From Euborellia annulipes (taxonomy: Eukaryota; Arthropoda; Insecta; Dermaptera; Anisolabididae): a stretch of DNA of 64,000 bases. Shown here piece by piece: positions 22,922 through 33,765 of the stretch (the stretch's first letter is position 1; every line of letters begins with the position of its first letter). The notes under the pieces are model-generated. The model saw only the letters and a list, made by a program, of their open reading frames with translations, searched no databases and was not told the DNA's origin. The stretch is taken from positions 248,001-312,000 of the forward strand of contig JAKCPI010000901.1 of assembly GCA_023213315.1 (NCBI GenBank), given 5' to 3'. The translations under genes were made by a program, and so were the position numbers.

Positions 22922-23312
22922 GCTCAGGGGTCCACATCTTGTGGGTACAGTGAGCCCCACAATTAAGTCCCCACCAGTTAGCTAGAGGCTTAATTATATG
23001 GTATATAATGAAATAATTTTAAATTTGAAAAGGTAAAATAAAATCATCTGTACCAGATTTTACTTTTTACCTTTTCGGCCATTAAAATTATTTCAGTATA
23101 CGCCATATACTTAAGGCTCTAGCTATCAGGTGGGGAGTTAATTGGGGCGCTCACTGTACGTGGATGACAACCACGAGCTGCCCTAGCTGGGACTGGCAGT
23201 ACTTCTCTTCAAGATTTTCAAAAGACGTCAGATCGTGCGACGGGTTTCCTTCCCGGTCGCAAAAACCCATGAACCGCCGACCCCGCACCTCGGGATTAAA
23301 GCGAAGAAATAA
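22922..23312 (+). repeat. Repeat family B, split by a TA-flanked MITE
   Basis: GCTCAGGGGTCCACATCTTG, GTGGGTA, then the MITE, then TACGTGGATGACAACCACG. It continues through GACGGG, TCCCGGTCGCAAAAACCC and the CCGCACC stretch. Confidence 0.8.
22948..23156. mobile_element. Palindromic Tc1/mariner-type MITE, exact TA duplication
   Basis: CAGTGAGCCCCACAATTAAG at the left and TTAATTGGGGCGCTCACTG at the right. The arms pair for nearly the whole 209 bp. TA at 22946-22947 and 23157-23158. Removing it leaves GGGTACGTGG, the uninterrupted family B sequence. Confidence 0.9.
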
Positions 23313-23459
23313 GAAGAGAAAGTTGTGAGCTCTGCGACCAGTCACACCAGATTTTTTGATTTGAGAAAAATTAACTATATATGCAAAATATAACAATATA
23401 TATTTTTCAAAAAAATCCAGTCTTACTTAAATAGATAATAAATTAGAAATTTTTTCAAA

Positions 23460-23835
23460 GTCGAAAGGCTGTCAAGGAGTAGGAGTCAGGTGCCTCGAGC
23501 GCAATCCCAATATAATAATTGGGGTTTGCTTAGTGGAGGGGATTTACTACAGAGTGGGGGGTTTGGTTAAGAGGAGGGCCACCTGAAGGGGAAAGAACAC
23601 CCCTCCCCTCCACTGACTCCTGACTGTCTAGCTCGGCTGGCTAATGGCTAGAAGCCGAGTGCGCTTGTCAGTCAGTTCAGCTCTGCTAGTCTTGCGTGCT
23701 CCTTCTATGTGAGTGTCTTCTACTAGCGTGTGTCACTCAACTAGGTGAAAAGTGTTGCCGTTTCCTTCTTTGTTGTAATGCGTGGATTTTTTCTGAAGGC
23801 GACGCGACCGCGTCAACTACATACGAATCGACCAG
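23460..23835 (+). promoter_or_regulatory. Candidate promoter and 5' non-coding exon of the dpp gene
   Basis: A block distinctly richer in G+C and CpG than the flanking DNA and not repeated elsewhere in the window. Overlapping arthropod initiator-like motifs (TCAGTC at 23669, TCAGTT at 23673) sit before a CpG-bearing stretch without a long ORF. It ends in ACCAG|GTAGGC, a strong donor with GT at 23836-23837. The nearest suitable acceptor for this gene is TTACAG before the coding exon at 43995, which would give a ~20 kb first intron. dpp genes often have non-coding leader exons far upstream. A direct/inverted pair around AGGAGTCAGG and CTGACTCCTGACT flanks 23475-23630. No TATA box or clear DPE was found. 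It could equally belong to an unrelated transcript. Confidence 0.35.
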
Positions 23836-24440
23836 GTAGGCGATTTTTACTTGTCCAAAAAAAAAAAAATTTTTTTCTCTCTCTTCACAACCCCGTCCTT
23901 GTCTACAAGCACAAGGATTCTTAGCTGGATGATTCCAAACTAACTAGCCAATGCCAGCCGAATTCTTAAGCTTGCATCAACGTCTTCGATATTGGATGTT
24001 ATAATCAACCCGGAAGAAGTAATTATTATATTCTCTCTTTAACATTTTTTGAATTCGCGCCAAAAAGTATTGTTTGACAAGAGACTATAAATATGAATTT
24101 TTTTTTACGCTGCGCTGATTGAGACGACAATTGAGTGATCGATGGTGAGGATCGCCGCCGAAGATATCTGCCTCACAAATTGAATGAGACTATCTATCTG
24201 ACTGTCCGCTGCGCACAATTTACATTTTTATTGCATCGTTTTTCTCCGCCCGTCTTTATCCCTCGCCAACATTTACACATTCCAACATAAACCTTGACCA
24301 GGCGACTTTCCAATTTTTCTAATTCTCACGATCAAATTGACAAAAACGATTAGGGCTCTGGATATTTATTTATTTTAATTAATTCTATAAATATTTCTAC
24401 ATATATTATATCTATAGATATATATATATATACATTATCA
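23836..24440. other. Single-copy-looking sequence downstream of the candidate first exon
   Basis: Moderate G+C with CpG-containing stretches (24105-24180, 24225-24270). No ORF. If 23836 is a donor, this is the start of a ~20 kb intron and a good place for regulatory elements. Confidence 0.3.
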
Positions 24441-24453
24441 AAGCTAGTTTTTC

Positions 24454-24486
24454 AAGAAAAAAAAAAAAAAAAAAAAAAAAAAAAAC
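24454..24486. repeat. Poly(A) run, about 32 bases
   Basis: Uninterrupted A run preceded by (TA)n at 24410-24432. Confidence 0.9.
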
Positions 24487-24599
24487 AGGATCATAAATAA
24501 ATTAAAATATCAAATCTTGGAACATACCTACTTTATAATTCATAGGTTTGTTGCTGCGCCTTGGATTTATACTGGAAACCAACTTGAAAAATACCTCTT

Positions 24600-25790
24600 C
24601 ATCTAAGGTATTCTGCAGTAGCACTCCTGGTCCAGTCCATCTCATTTGACTGAAGGAATGTTAATGTTATAAGTCTATATTATATTGTCTGACAGTTTTT
24701 TTTTTTTGCTTGATTTTTAAAAAGAAATATTTAGAGGACAAAATTAAAGATCGTAAATTATCTTTATATTTTTTTTTTCCTCATTTCTATTTAATTAGAC
24801 AGGTTGAATTGATTTAAAAAATCGTAATTATTAATTTGGAGATTTCTGACATTTTTTTTGTTTTTGTTTTTTTTTTTTTCTCTCTCAAATGATGATTGCA
24901 AAAATGGATGCCAGAAGTACACACTTTGACACGTGTGCTGGAGGCAGGCAGTCTGAGCCGGCATCTTGACCTCTGACATTCTTGGAGCTGGTTCCCAAAT
25001 AGCATTTCACCGGCTGGCTGGCATACCTGAGCGGAGACTTGAACGGGGGGGGTGTGGGGGGGATAGTCCATGCGTACACCAGGGGCCTTTTGGCCTACTG
25101 CAGAAGCCTCTTTGGTTTCTTGCATTCCCGAGCTGCTGACATTTGAATCGGCCATTAATTTGGAACGAGATTTGAGATCTAATTTATTTATTTATTATTT
25201 CCCCCTTTAATTTGAAGCATGGTGCATATAATCTTGTAGCTATTTGAATTAAGACATTTAAATTTTGAAAGGTTTTGAGTGCTGAGGGCTAGAGAAAAGG
25301 GCACCTGTTGACCGTGGGGGGCCCATCTGCGCGGGTGGGCTTGAGCCCTTCTGGCCTCTGGCCCTTGGGTCCTAGGGCACATTCTTAGCCAATAGACTCA
25401 CTCACCACTCGATAACGTCTACGTTTGTTCATTCCAAGGGATCACTTAAATTATAGTACCTTTTTCACCATGTGACACAAGCAAACAGTAAATTATTTAT
25501 TTGATTATATTATTAAATATGGGAGGTTGGGTCTAAGAAAAATGCATCAGGTCTGGACTCAGCTTCCATTAAGTTATTAAAAAAATATAAAGCTTCTTTT
25601 GGCATTAATTGCCAAAAATTGATAGCTTGACAAGGTTTCATTAGGTGCCTCTGAGTCCTCCGGTCCAATTAAGATAAGAGGGATCCCAAGAGACCTTCTC
25701 AGAGAAATATCCGCGGACCTTGGATTTTTCCCACAGAACTTTTCAGCCCCACCGGAAATGGGCAAAAAGCATTAGAGTGTCAAATAAAGT
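24600..25790. other. Single-copy GC-richer region, no recognised gene
   Basis: 24890-25160, 25250-25385 and 25590-25760 are GC-richer islands. Minus-strand ORFs of 62-113 codons cover them (24814-25155, 25188-25382, 25577-25765), but none shows a domain or clear splice pairing. They may be parts of an unrecognised gene or regulatory sequence of the dpp locus. Confidence 0.3.
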
Positions 25791-26014
25791 CGTTTAGGAT
25801 TTATTTGATCATCTTATCCTAAAAATAAAAATTTTATATGAAGGAACAAGTTTTACTCGAAGGTCATTTGTCTATTTAAAATTCTTAATTTATATGCGAT
25901 TCGTCATTTTTTTTTTTTTTCTTTGATTCTTAACTAATAAGGGAAATATTTAAATTCGTGATTTATTTATAAAAAATTCAAATATAATATTTCTGAAATA
26001 TTTTAAAGAATTAA

Positions 26015-26087
26015 ACTAGCCGGTCTGCCCGCTTTCGGTGAAATTCTCTCTAATAAAAATATTTGACTCGGGCCCGTCTGTATAGAT
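26015..26087 (+). repeat. Possible short family K derivative
   Basis: ACTAGCCGGTCTGCCCGC start and GTCTGTATAGATT end resemble the two ends of family K with the middle missing. Confidence 0.35.
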
Positions 26088-26196
26088 TATTCATTAAAAT
26101 CACAATTATTTTTTACAAAATGTTTTAACCCCTTTCCATTATAGCGAAAAAATTAAATTTTTTTTTTATTAATAAACCTCTAGCATTTGAAATTTA

Positions 26197-26520
26197 TAAG
26201 TATTGGATTCATGTCAAAAATTTGATGTCGAGATTTTGATGGATATACACGTTTTAAAGTTCCCTGAGTCCAACAAATTTGGTCTGTGAACAAAATATCT
26301 CAATAATGAGGAGGCTGAAATTTTATATTTAAGTTAGGTGCGAAAATAAGCTTTTAAATAAAGACTAGTACTTTACTGATGTACTTTTTTTCGACTCTCT
26401 CAACGTTGGTTTTAACGATTTTAATTAAAATTCATAAATCAGTTATTTTTCACATGCTCTTTAAATTGTATGTTCTCATTTTGCTCTCAAAATTGAAGCA
26501 CACTTTAATAAAATATAAAA
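26197..26520 (+). repeat. Repeat family A, middle part
   Basis: GTATTGGATTCATGTC to AATTGAAGCACACTTTAATA. Closely resembles the copy at 19387, sharing the CAACGTTGGTTTTAACG variant. Confidence 0.8.
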
Positions 26521-26729
26521 ATATTTAAAACCGCATTTTCTAAATTTCTGGCACTAGACACCCTGAAATATTCCAAATTTTTATTTAAAGAAATTGAAAC
26601 CTTTGTCGAATTTTATTATAATAAAAAAAATATATTTTGAAACATTTAATTAAAACAAGCCTGCCTACTTCAAATTTTAATTATTTTGAAATTATGTTTT
26701 ATTGAATTGAAGAAAATTTAAAGAACAAA

Positions 26730-26800
26730 AAGATCCATGAGTCCGTGGCTCAGAGAGAAGACATTATCTTCTCGTGCCTAGGCCTAAAAAAATCTTAAAC
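26730..26800 (+). repeat. SINE family C, internally deleted
   Basis: GTCCGTGGCTCAGAGAGAAG ... TTCTCGTGCC then directly AAAAAATCTTAAACAAATT. Box B is lost. Confidence 0.6.
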
Positions 26801-27039
26801 AAATTAATTAAAAAAAAAAAATGGCGGCGCTCAATATGTTGTCCGAAATCTTCCTAAAAATCACAATAGAGAAAAAGTAAAATAATTTTTTATCAGGCAC
26901 ATTATAAGATTTGAAAATCATGAAATTTCTTATTACTTAATTATTATGATCTTAAACAGAGAGAGAAAAAAAAAATAGGAGGAGAAAGTTAGCGATTGTT
27001 GAGAAAAGCATAATCAATTTAATCACTTGGTTGGTGTTA

Positions 27040-27225
27040 GTGTGGATATAAGAAAGCGCTGGAGGGGATGGAGGGGGAGGGGGAGTGGGGAGGGGAGGGC
27101 TCACGTGCCAGACTGCGCGACGCGGCTGCGCACCCGACGCCATTCGCCATTTTCATTTCACATTCGCATTCGCATACGCCATTTCGTCATTTCCATTCCT
27201 CATTAATAGAAATTATTTTGTTTGC
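27040..27225. other. Purine-rich tract and CpG cluster
   Basis: GGAGGGGGAGGGGGAG-type tract at 27062-27100, then CTCACGTGCC (E-box CACGTG at 27101-27106), GCGCGACGCGGCTGCGC, and a CATTCGC/CATTTC repeat. Such composition is typical of promoters, but no transcript can be assigned; alternative dpp promoter is a guess. Confidence 0.25.
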
Positions 27226-27267
27226 TAGAGAGTTAAAAAAAAAAAAAATAATATAAAATACTATCAA

Positions 27268-27345
27268 CTGATTCGATCGATCGAACCCTGGACCTTCTGG
27301 ATTCCGGCCAAGTACTCTTCCAATTAAACTATCTTATTGCCATTG
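27268..27345 (-). repeat. tRNA-like sequence (SINE head or tRNA relic)
   Basis: On the minus strand: AATAAGATAGTTTAATTGG (box A-like), GGCCGGAATCC and CCAGGGTTCGATCG (box B-like). A clean acceptor stem and anticodon loop with U33 are not seen. Confidence 0.4.
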
Positions 27346-27497
27346 CCTACTTAAATGTTCTGAACAGGTTTTTTGTTTATCATTTTCTTAAAAAAAATCC
27401 AATATATTTTATTTTAAAATTTAAATAACACGCAAAGCATCTAAATGATTATCTCCAATTTCATACAATAATAAATTTTCTTAATCATTTTTAATTA

Positions 27498-27600
27498 CAG
27501 TAACGAGCACCTCTCATAACGAACAAAACAAATTATAAAAGAATGACTCGCTTAACGAGCGACGTTTCGCATAACGAGTATAAAACACGGACTTCGTCAA
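27498..27600 (+). mobile_element. Pogo/Tigger-like transposon terminus
   Basis: TA then CAGTAACGAGCACCTCTCAT, then repeated CATAACGA/TAACGAGCGA motifs. Such CATAACGAAC arrays are typical of Tigger ends. No matching right end found. Confidence 0.45.
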
Positions 27601-28084
27601 AATAAAAGTCTGTCCAATTAGTTTATAATTTGGCTTTTATATTTAATATTTGCATACTTTTAAATTAAGTGAATACAATTTATAAAAAAAAATTAAATTA
27701 TAAATTTTATATTAAATGGTTTTTTATTGAAAACAATCAAATTTTCCATTATTAATAATGAATTATTAGGAACATGATGAAATAAACTCTATAAACTAAT
27801 ATCAACCTTCTAGTTCCAGTAGCATCGTAGTGTCTTTTGTGATTGCACATTTTCTCAAACTTTTGTTATATTGTTTTATATGTACTGTACATGAATTAAA
27901 ATTAATTGAATTAATTATTAGGAAGATAATCAGGAAATATATGAACATCATTGGCTCTCTTCAACAATATGTAACTTTCTTTATAATTAATAATAATTTT
28001 CTTTGAATAAACTCTATACATAACTTTTTGTATTTTTTTGACATGGATCGTATTTTACATTAATTTATATGAGAAAAATTGTCA

Positions 28085-28225
28085 GATAAACTGCTAAAAT
28101 GTAAAATCGAAAATCGGCCGTCAAAAATCGATTTTTTCGATTTTTCCAAAATACTGAATCGATTCGAGTTTGAATCGAAAATCGACGCTCAAAATAAATT
28201 TGCGATTAAAATCGAAATCGAATCG
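28085..28225. repeat. ATCGATTTT-rich degenerate repeat
   Basis: AAAATCGA, TCGATTTTT and GAATCGA words in both orientations over ~140 bp. Confidence 0.6.
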
Positions 28226-28239
28226 ACCAACCCAAATTG

Positions 28240-28647
28240 ATATCATTAATAAAAGAATTTGGTTTTCTGTTTAAATGCGTTTTATTTGTAAAAATTACAA
28301 CTTTTCGACCACCGGCCTTCTTCAGGAAAATATTAAGTCCCAACCATGAGTTTTCTACAGATGATTATTTAATTGTTTTTTAAAAAAGAATATATATTTT
28401 TTAATGAAAACTTTCATGGTTCAAACCTACAAAATCTCCAATAAATATTTTAATTTTCTTTTATAAAAACAATGAAATAATCACAAGTAGAAATCACATG
28501 GGTGGGAGTTAATATTGTCCCTCAATGTACAATTCAATTAAGATTACAAAGGTTATTACATCTGTGACTGTAATCTCATTTGAATCTCAATTCAATGTAA
28601 TTTTAACTTAATTGTTCCTGAAGCAGGCCACAGAATGAGTGGCCGAT
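28240..28647. mobile_element. Foldback element, second copy, with inserted MITE
   Basis: Same family as 17554-17815: AAAAGAATTTGGTTTTCTG, TTACAACTTTTCGACCACCG, GGCCTTCTTCAGG, then MITE family E, then ACAATTCAATTAAGATTACA and CAGGCCACAGAATGAGTGG. The right end is cut off by a family A copy at 28648. Confidence 0.7.
28331..28530. mobile_element. MITE family E, degraded copy
   Basis: ATATTAAGTCCCAACCATG ... CATGGGTGGGAGTTAATATT then GTCCCTCAATGTA. The left CAGTGAGGG terminus is lost. Confidence 0.65.
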
Positions 28648-29050
28648 ATAAGTATGGGAAAATATTTATATTTTGTTATCATCACAACCATTTTTCCTAT
28701 GAAATACAAGAGTAAAGTAGTCTTCAAACAATTTCCAGGGCAAAATCATAATATACATTTTAAAGAGTATCTAAAAAATAATTGATTTTTGAATTTTAAT
28801 AAAAAGCGAATTTTAAAAAAATAGATAAAAAATGAAAAAGTGCTCTTTAGGCGATTTTATTCAAAAGCTTCGTGTCAAGTGCCGCCTAACTTGAATAAAA
28901 ATTTTCAACTTCCTAGTTCTTTGAGATTTTGTTCACACACACAGGAGACAGACCATGCCACGAAAACCACTTTTTTGTATTAAGGGGAATTCAAAATCTC
29001 GACATCTCTCTATATATATTAACATATATAGAGGTAAGAGAAAGTAAAAA
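28648..29050 (-). repeat. Repeat family A, lacking the terminal hairpin
   Basis: AAGTATGGGAAAATATTTAT to AGGTAAGAGAAAGTAAAAA. Several internal deletions. Confidence 0.8.
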
Positions 29051-29400
29051 TTAATCATTGTCCGATTGGCAATCAATCAAGTTCAGCAGAGAGATTCCAA
29101 GGCCATGCGGTGTTCTGGGCAAATGACATAGCATCGCCATCACGAAAAACAATCTGACACAACCTGAAGCCTCCCCCACCTTTTTTTTCTTTTTCGATTG
29201 ACGTTTATTGCGCAGCATCTATATATCTCTCTTTTTTATTTTATTTAATGCACTCGGGTTTGTTTATGCAAATTTAAATTGCTAAAAATAAACCAACTTG
29301 TTTCGATTGATTGCAATTACCATGACATTCTCTTCATCTTTTTTTTTTTCATCAAACAAAAAAAAACTATTAAAATTCTAATTAAGGCATTATCTGTCCA
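29051..29400. other. Single-copy-looking sequence
   Basis: 29055-29200 is GC-balanced without an ORF. Possible intronic regulatory sequence if the candidate first exon is real. Confidence 0.25.
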
Positions 29401-29597
29401 CTTGGAATTCGGAGACCTTTTCAATTCATAACAACTCTTTGAATAAACCATTACATTGCATGACTCACAAAAATTATAGATAGTGTTTATTTATTTATTT
29501 ATTTATTTTTTAATCATTAATCAAACATTTATTAATTTTTCAAATAAAAAAAAATAATTTTTTTTTCTTATTTCTGATAATTTTAAGTTTAGCCTTT

Positions 29598-29783
29598 TTA
29601 AGTATGCCCACCTTGTCTGTAGTTGACCTCAGTCGTTATTGATGTTGATTTTTTCTCTTTTTTTTTCTGAATCATCTTCCGTCTTTCTTGCCTTCTTATT
29701 ACATTCCCTGCCCACTTCCACTTGAGTTGAATGATGGATTTAACTGCATTGTGAATTTTACATCTCTCAATGGGTTTCCTCAT
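29598..29783 (-). pseudogene. Remnant of non-LTR retrotransposon reverse-transcriptase ORF, C-terminal part
   Basis: Minus-strand reading gives KSIIQLKWKWAGNVIRRQER, matching the K-W-x-W-A-G-H-V-x-R-x-x-D-x-R block near the end of RTE/Jockey-class LINE polyproteins. Here H is N and D is E. The part after it has degenerated to lysine-rich sequence. The frame stops at 29598, with no RT core upstream, so this is a short dead fragment. Confidence 0.6.
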
Positions 29784-29820
29784 TCTTAATAGATATATTT
29801 TATAATATCTGATCTTTGAA

Positions 29821-30304
29821 AAAAAAAAAAATAAATAAATAAAAATATGTCGTCAAGGAAATTTTGATGAGATTTTTCAATTAAATAAGATATTAAGTAA
29901 AGAAAAACATAATAAAATAAAGATAAATTTATTTTTATTACTCAATTAACGTATAATTAATATGATTTTTTAATCTATAAATTAGTAATTAATTTACCTA
30001 TTTGAAGGATAATGTTGTTTTTATTGACCGGCCCATTAAAAATAAATAAATAGAGAATTTTTTTTTCCTTAACAAATTTTATTCATATACGTTCTCAAAT
30101 ATTTATGAATAAATTTGCTGATAATTTCAAAAGAATTATAATGTGAAAAATATTTCATTTAATCCTTCATCAATGGATTTCATTCTCCTATTTTATATTA
30201 AAATTTACAGATGAAGAAGAAGAATTGTAAATTTTTATCTGGTTCTGAATAAATTTATCTGAATAAGCAATTTTTTAATTAGAATAAATCTAATTGATAT
30301 TTGC
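29821..30304. other. A+T-rich DNA, no gene seen
   Basis: Nothing recognised. Confidence 0.5.
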
Positions 30305-30920
30305 TGCCGATAAATCTGTTGTGACTGGTCGCACAGAACACATCTTTCTCTTACTAGGTTCTCCGTGCTATGGTTATTACATCAGATTTTTTTTGCCGAG
30401 ATATATTTAGTTTCCCATAGCACCTTAGTTCCGAACTTGACCACTTGCCTTTCATAAGTAATACCAGAGTAAAGTGTGCTTCAAAATATTTCAAGTGCAA
30501 AATGAGAATATAAATTTTAAAGAGGATCTAAAAAATTATATATTTTTGAATTTTAATCAAAATCGGTTGATCCAACTTTGAGAAAATCGAAAAAAACTGA
30601 AAAAGTACATCAGTAAAGTGTACATTAATTTTTACGAAAAATTTTACTGATACATTTTTTAAAGATCATGTAAAAAGTAATTGATTTTTGAATTGTAATC
30701 AATTTCTGTGGAGCGAATTTTGAGAAAATCGAAAAAAACTAAAAAAGTACTTCAGTCAAGTACTAGTAATTTTTCGCCGATTTTGTTCAAAAGCTTATTT
30801 TGACTGTCTAGGAGAGTACCTAACTTAAATATAAAATTTCGATATCGTATCTCAATTCCTTCATTACACACTGGCAGACAGACAGACCAATTTGTGAGAC
30901 CCAATTTTTTGAACTCAGGG
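30305..30920 (-). repeat. Repeat family A, with internal duplication
   Basis: Hairpin start CTGTTGTGACTGGTCGCACAG and then the usual middle. The AAAGAG..AAAAAT and GAGCGAATTTTGAGAAAATC segments occur twice (30515-30620 and 30660-30750). Confidence 0.8.
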
Positions 30921-31195
30921 CAGTAGCGTATCCAGGTGGGGGCGAAGGGGGGCGCTCGCTCGCCCCCCGCCCCAGGCGGAGCAAGCCTTTAGCCCCTTGA
31001 TACCGACATAGGCGCCCTAGCTCATCCGGCTTTACTCCGGCTTTCCGACTTTTTCCCAAAATCTCCGGCTTTTTTTTTTTTGTAATTTCATAATAAATTC
31101 ATTTTATATCACAAATACGGAGAAAAATTACAAAAAAAATGATCGAACGTGATTCGAATACTTAAAAAATAAAAGCTCGAACGAAAACGGCGACG
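30921..31195. mobile_element. hAT-like terminus between two family A copies
   Basis: Starts CAGTAGCGTATCCAGGTGGG with a GC-rich GGGGGGCGCTCGCTCGCCCCCC palindrome. The expected TACGCCACTG right end is absent. Family A resumes in opposite orientation at 31196. Confidence 0.5.
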
Positions 31196-31712
31196 GAAAA
31201 GAGCTAGGAGGTTGAAATTTTATATTTAAGTTAGGTACTCCTCTGGCGCGTGACACGAAGCTTTTTAACTAAATTGGCCAAGGATACTAGTACTTTATTG
31301 ATGTACTTTTTCAGTTTTTTTTTTTTTTTTTTGTTGATTTTCTCAAAATTTGCTTTAACGATTTTGATTAAAATTCTTAAATTAATTATTTTTTTTACAT
31401 GCTCTTTAAAATAAATATTCTCATTTTGCCTTTGAAATGAAGCACACTCTTGTAAGATATGAGAAAAAATTATAATAGAATTAATTTTTTGAAAATCACT
31501 TGACTCTTGTACTTAATAGGAAAGATAAGGGAAATTGTTGCCATGGCAACAATATATATAAATTTTACATATTTAATTCAAATGTACCGGAATGTCGGAA
31601 ACTAAATATATGTCAATACAAATAAATCTGTCGTGACAAGCAGACAACTCAACTTTCAATTACCGAAAGTGAAAGATATGTGCAGTGCGGTCAGTCACAC
31701 CAGATTTTCTTT
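31196..31712 (+). repeat. Repeat family A, 5'-truncated
   Basis: GAAAAGAGCTAGGAGGTTG to CAGTCACACCAGATTTTC, including the full terminal hairpin. Confidence 0.8.
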
Positions 31713-32214
31713 CAATTATATCAAAATAAAATTTTAATGTATTTTTTTTTACTATGAAATATTTTTGTCAATGTTAAAGACGATGAATCAATTTCGACAG
31801 GAGCTTCAAAATCCACGAACTCATTTAAATAAATATCGTCTGGAGACGTTTAGGATCAAATTTTATAGTCCAATATGAATTATGCTTTTTTATATTAATA
31901 TAAACTACTATACATACATTGATGCAGACACTTTATATATTATAAACCAAATATTATGAAGTTAATTTGTATATATGACTAAAAATATATATTCTCTGAT
32001 TCTAATAGGTTCTAAATATTATTATATTGAATACATATAATGAATGATATGAATATTATTATGGATATTATATTCGAAAACATATTGATTATAGATCTTA
32101 CATTAAATATTTAATTTGTTTTATTGACCCCACAGGGTGGGGAAAATAGAACGATGCTTAAAAGGACAATTACTTAATTTAAATTTTGTCTTAATTATTT
32201 ATTCTTACAAATTA
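31713..32214. other. A+T-rich DNA, no gene seen
   Basis: Nothing recognised. Confidence 0.5.
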
Positions 32215-32735
32215 CTTTCTCTTATTTTTTTTTATGAAATATGTATTGCGATCATGTCGAGATTTTGATGGAAATACATGTTTTGAGACCCCTTGGGAGT
32301 TCAATAAAGTGGGTCCTGCAAATTGGTCTGTGTGTTTGTGTGTGTAACGATTTTAAGCATGAAGAAATTGAGCTACTGGATTGAAATTTTATATTTAACT
32401 TAGATACCCTCCACGACAGTCAAAATAAGCTTTTGAACAAAATCAGCCAAAAAGTACTAGTACTTTACTGATGTACTTTTTCAGTTTTTTTTCGATTTTC
32501 TCAAAACTCGCTGCAACGATTTTGATTAAAATTCAAAAATCATTTATTTTTTAGATACTCTTTAAAATATATATTCTCATTTTGCCCTTAAAATCTTTTG
32601 AAGCACACTACTCTTGTATTACTTATGAAATGCAAGTGGTCAAGTTCGGAACTAAGATGCTATGGGAAACTAAATATATCTCGGTACAAAAAATATGGTG
32701 TGACTAGCACAGTACACCACTTTCTCTTACCCTCG
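32215..32735 (+). repeat. Repeat family A, nearly full
   Basis: ATTACTTTCTCTTATTTT to TATGGTGTGACTAGCACAG and CACTTTCTCTTACCC. The distal hairpin arm is missing. Confidence 0.8.
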
Positions 32736-33189
32736 AATTAAATGCGACTCGCTCTAGAATTCTGCTTTTTGTCGCAATTATCAAATCAGGATTGAATTTT
32801 TTCTAAATCAAATTTTTCGAATTTAAATCTCTAATCCATTTTTTTCTAAGTCATATTTATATTTATTTATTTTGATTTTTCCATATTCGAGTAAACCTTG
32901 CTTAAATCAAGGACACTTGCACTCAAAATCTAATAAGCTTAGCAGACGCTTGTCCAAAGTAGATACAGTATATCAAATTTCAACTTGATTGTCTCATCCG
33001 TTCTCAAGTTATTGTGCCTACAGACTAAAAGACGCCAAGATTAAAAAGAAAATACATACATGTACATCTTATGAAATTTTATATTAGTAGTAAAAATTAA
33101 ATAATAAATAAAAAATTAACCAAAATTACAAAAACAATTTATTATATTTTTTACTTAGGTATAAAGGTAAATATAATCATTATAATTTT
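32736..33189. other. A+T-rich DNA with a GC-neutral part, no gene seen
   Basis: Nothing recognised. Confidence 0.4.
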
Positions 33190-33372
33190 TAGTATATGTG
33201 ATGTGCTCGAGAGTCTCGTCTTGAACTTAGGCAAACAAATGCTTAGCCGTCGGAATTGTTCTCTTAAAAGTATTATAACTTCCCCTTCAGTTGCATTAAA
33301 AAAAGATGATTTGTTAATTTTAAAAATTTTGCTTTGGTTGACTAAGCTCAAGCACATCAGGCACTTGTAGCC
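33190..33372. mobile_element. MITE family D, ends eroded
   Basis: ATGTGCTCGAGAGTCTCGTC, TAGCCGTCGGAATTGTTC, TGACTAAGCTC and GCACATCAGGCACTTGTAG. The CAGTCGGCGCC termini are lost. Confidence 0.65.
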
Positions 33373-33523
33373 CGAGTGAAGTTACTTTGCTTCATGATTT
33401 AGGGTTATTAGTTCGCTTCCCATCCTAAGCCGATAAATTTTATATGCTATCAATCAATCAATTGGTTTAAAAAGTATTTAGTCCAAAACAAAATATTCAT
33501 TTATTTTTATTTATTTATTTTCG

Positions 33524-33765
33524 CTCAGGGGCCCACATCTTGTGGGTACGTGGATGGCGACCACGAGCTGCCCGAGCTGGGACAGACAGTCCTTCAGTTA
33601 TTTGTATGTCTGTCTCTTCTTTCCTCTTTTCAATAGGCGTCAGACCGTACGACGGGCCGGCCTGTCCTATTTCTTCCGGTCGCAAAAACGCTTGATAGGG
33701 TTGGAGGGAAATAGTGAGGTCCGCCGAGCCCGCATCGCGGGAAAAAGGCGAGGACAGAAGAAGAA
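33524..33765 (+). repeat. Repeat family B, full copy
   Basis: GCTCAGGGGCCCACATCTTG to GCATCGCGGGAAAAAGGCG with an AGAAGAAGAAG tail. The copy has an extra GGTTGGAGGGAAATAGTGAG, which is shared (reversed) with 62625-62830, so two subfamilies exist. Confidence 0.8.

Larger units (their letters stand above)
22301..23355 (+). repeat. Repeat family A, host of two nested insertions
   Basis: TTTTACTTTCTCTACCC start, internal CTGAGA, GTACTAGTACTTTACTAATG, and terminal hairpin at AAGTAAGAGGAAGTTTAG. The hairpin is interrupted by family B at 22922 and resumes at about 23313 with AGAGAAAGTTGTGAGCTC and GACCAGTCACACCAGA. Confidence 0.85.

Noticed and set aside
24900..25080. Possible coding exon from overlapping minus-strand ORFs
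   Set aside because: Three frames are open at once and no conserved motif is seen; reported only as a GC-rich region.
27268..27345. Functional tRNA gene
   Set aside because: Box-like words are present but no proper acceptor stem or U33 anticodon loop; called tRNA-like only.
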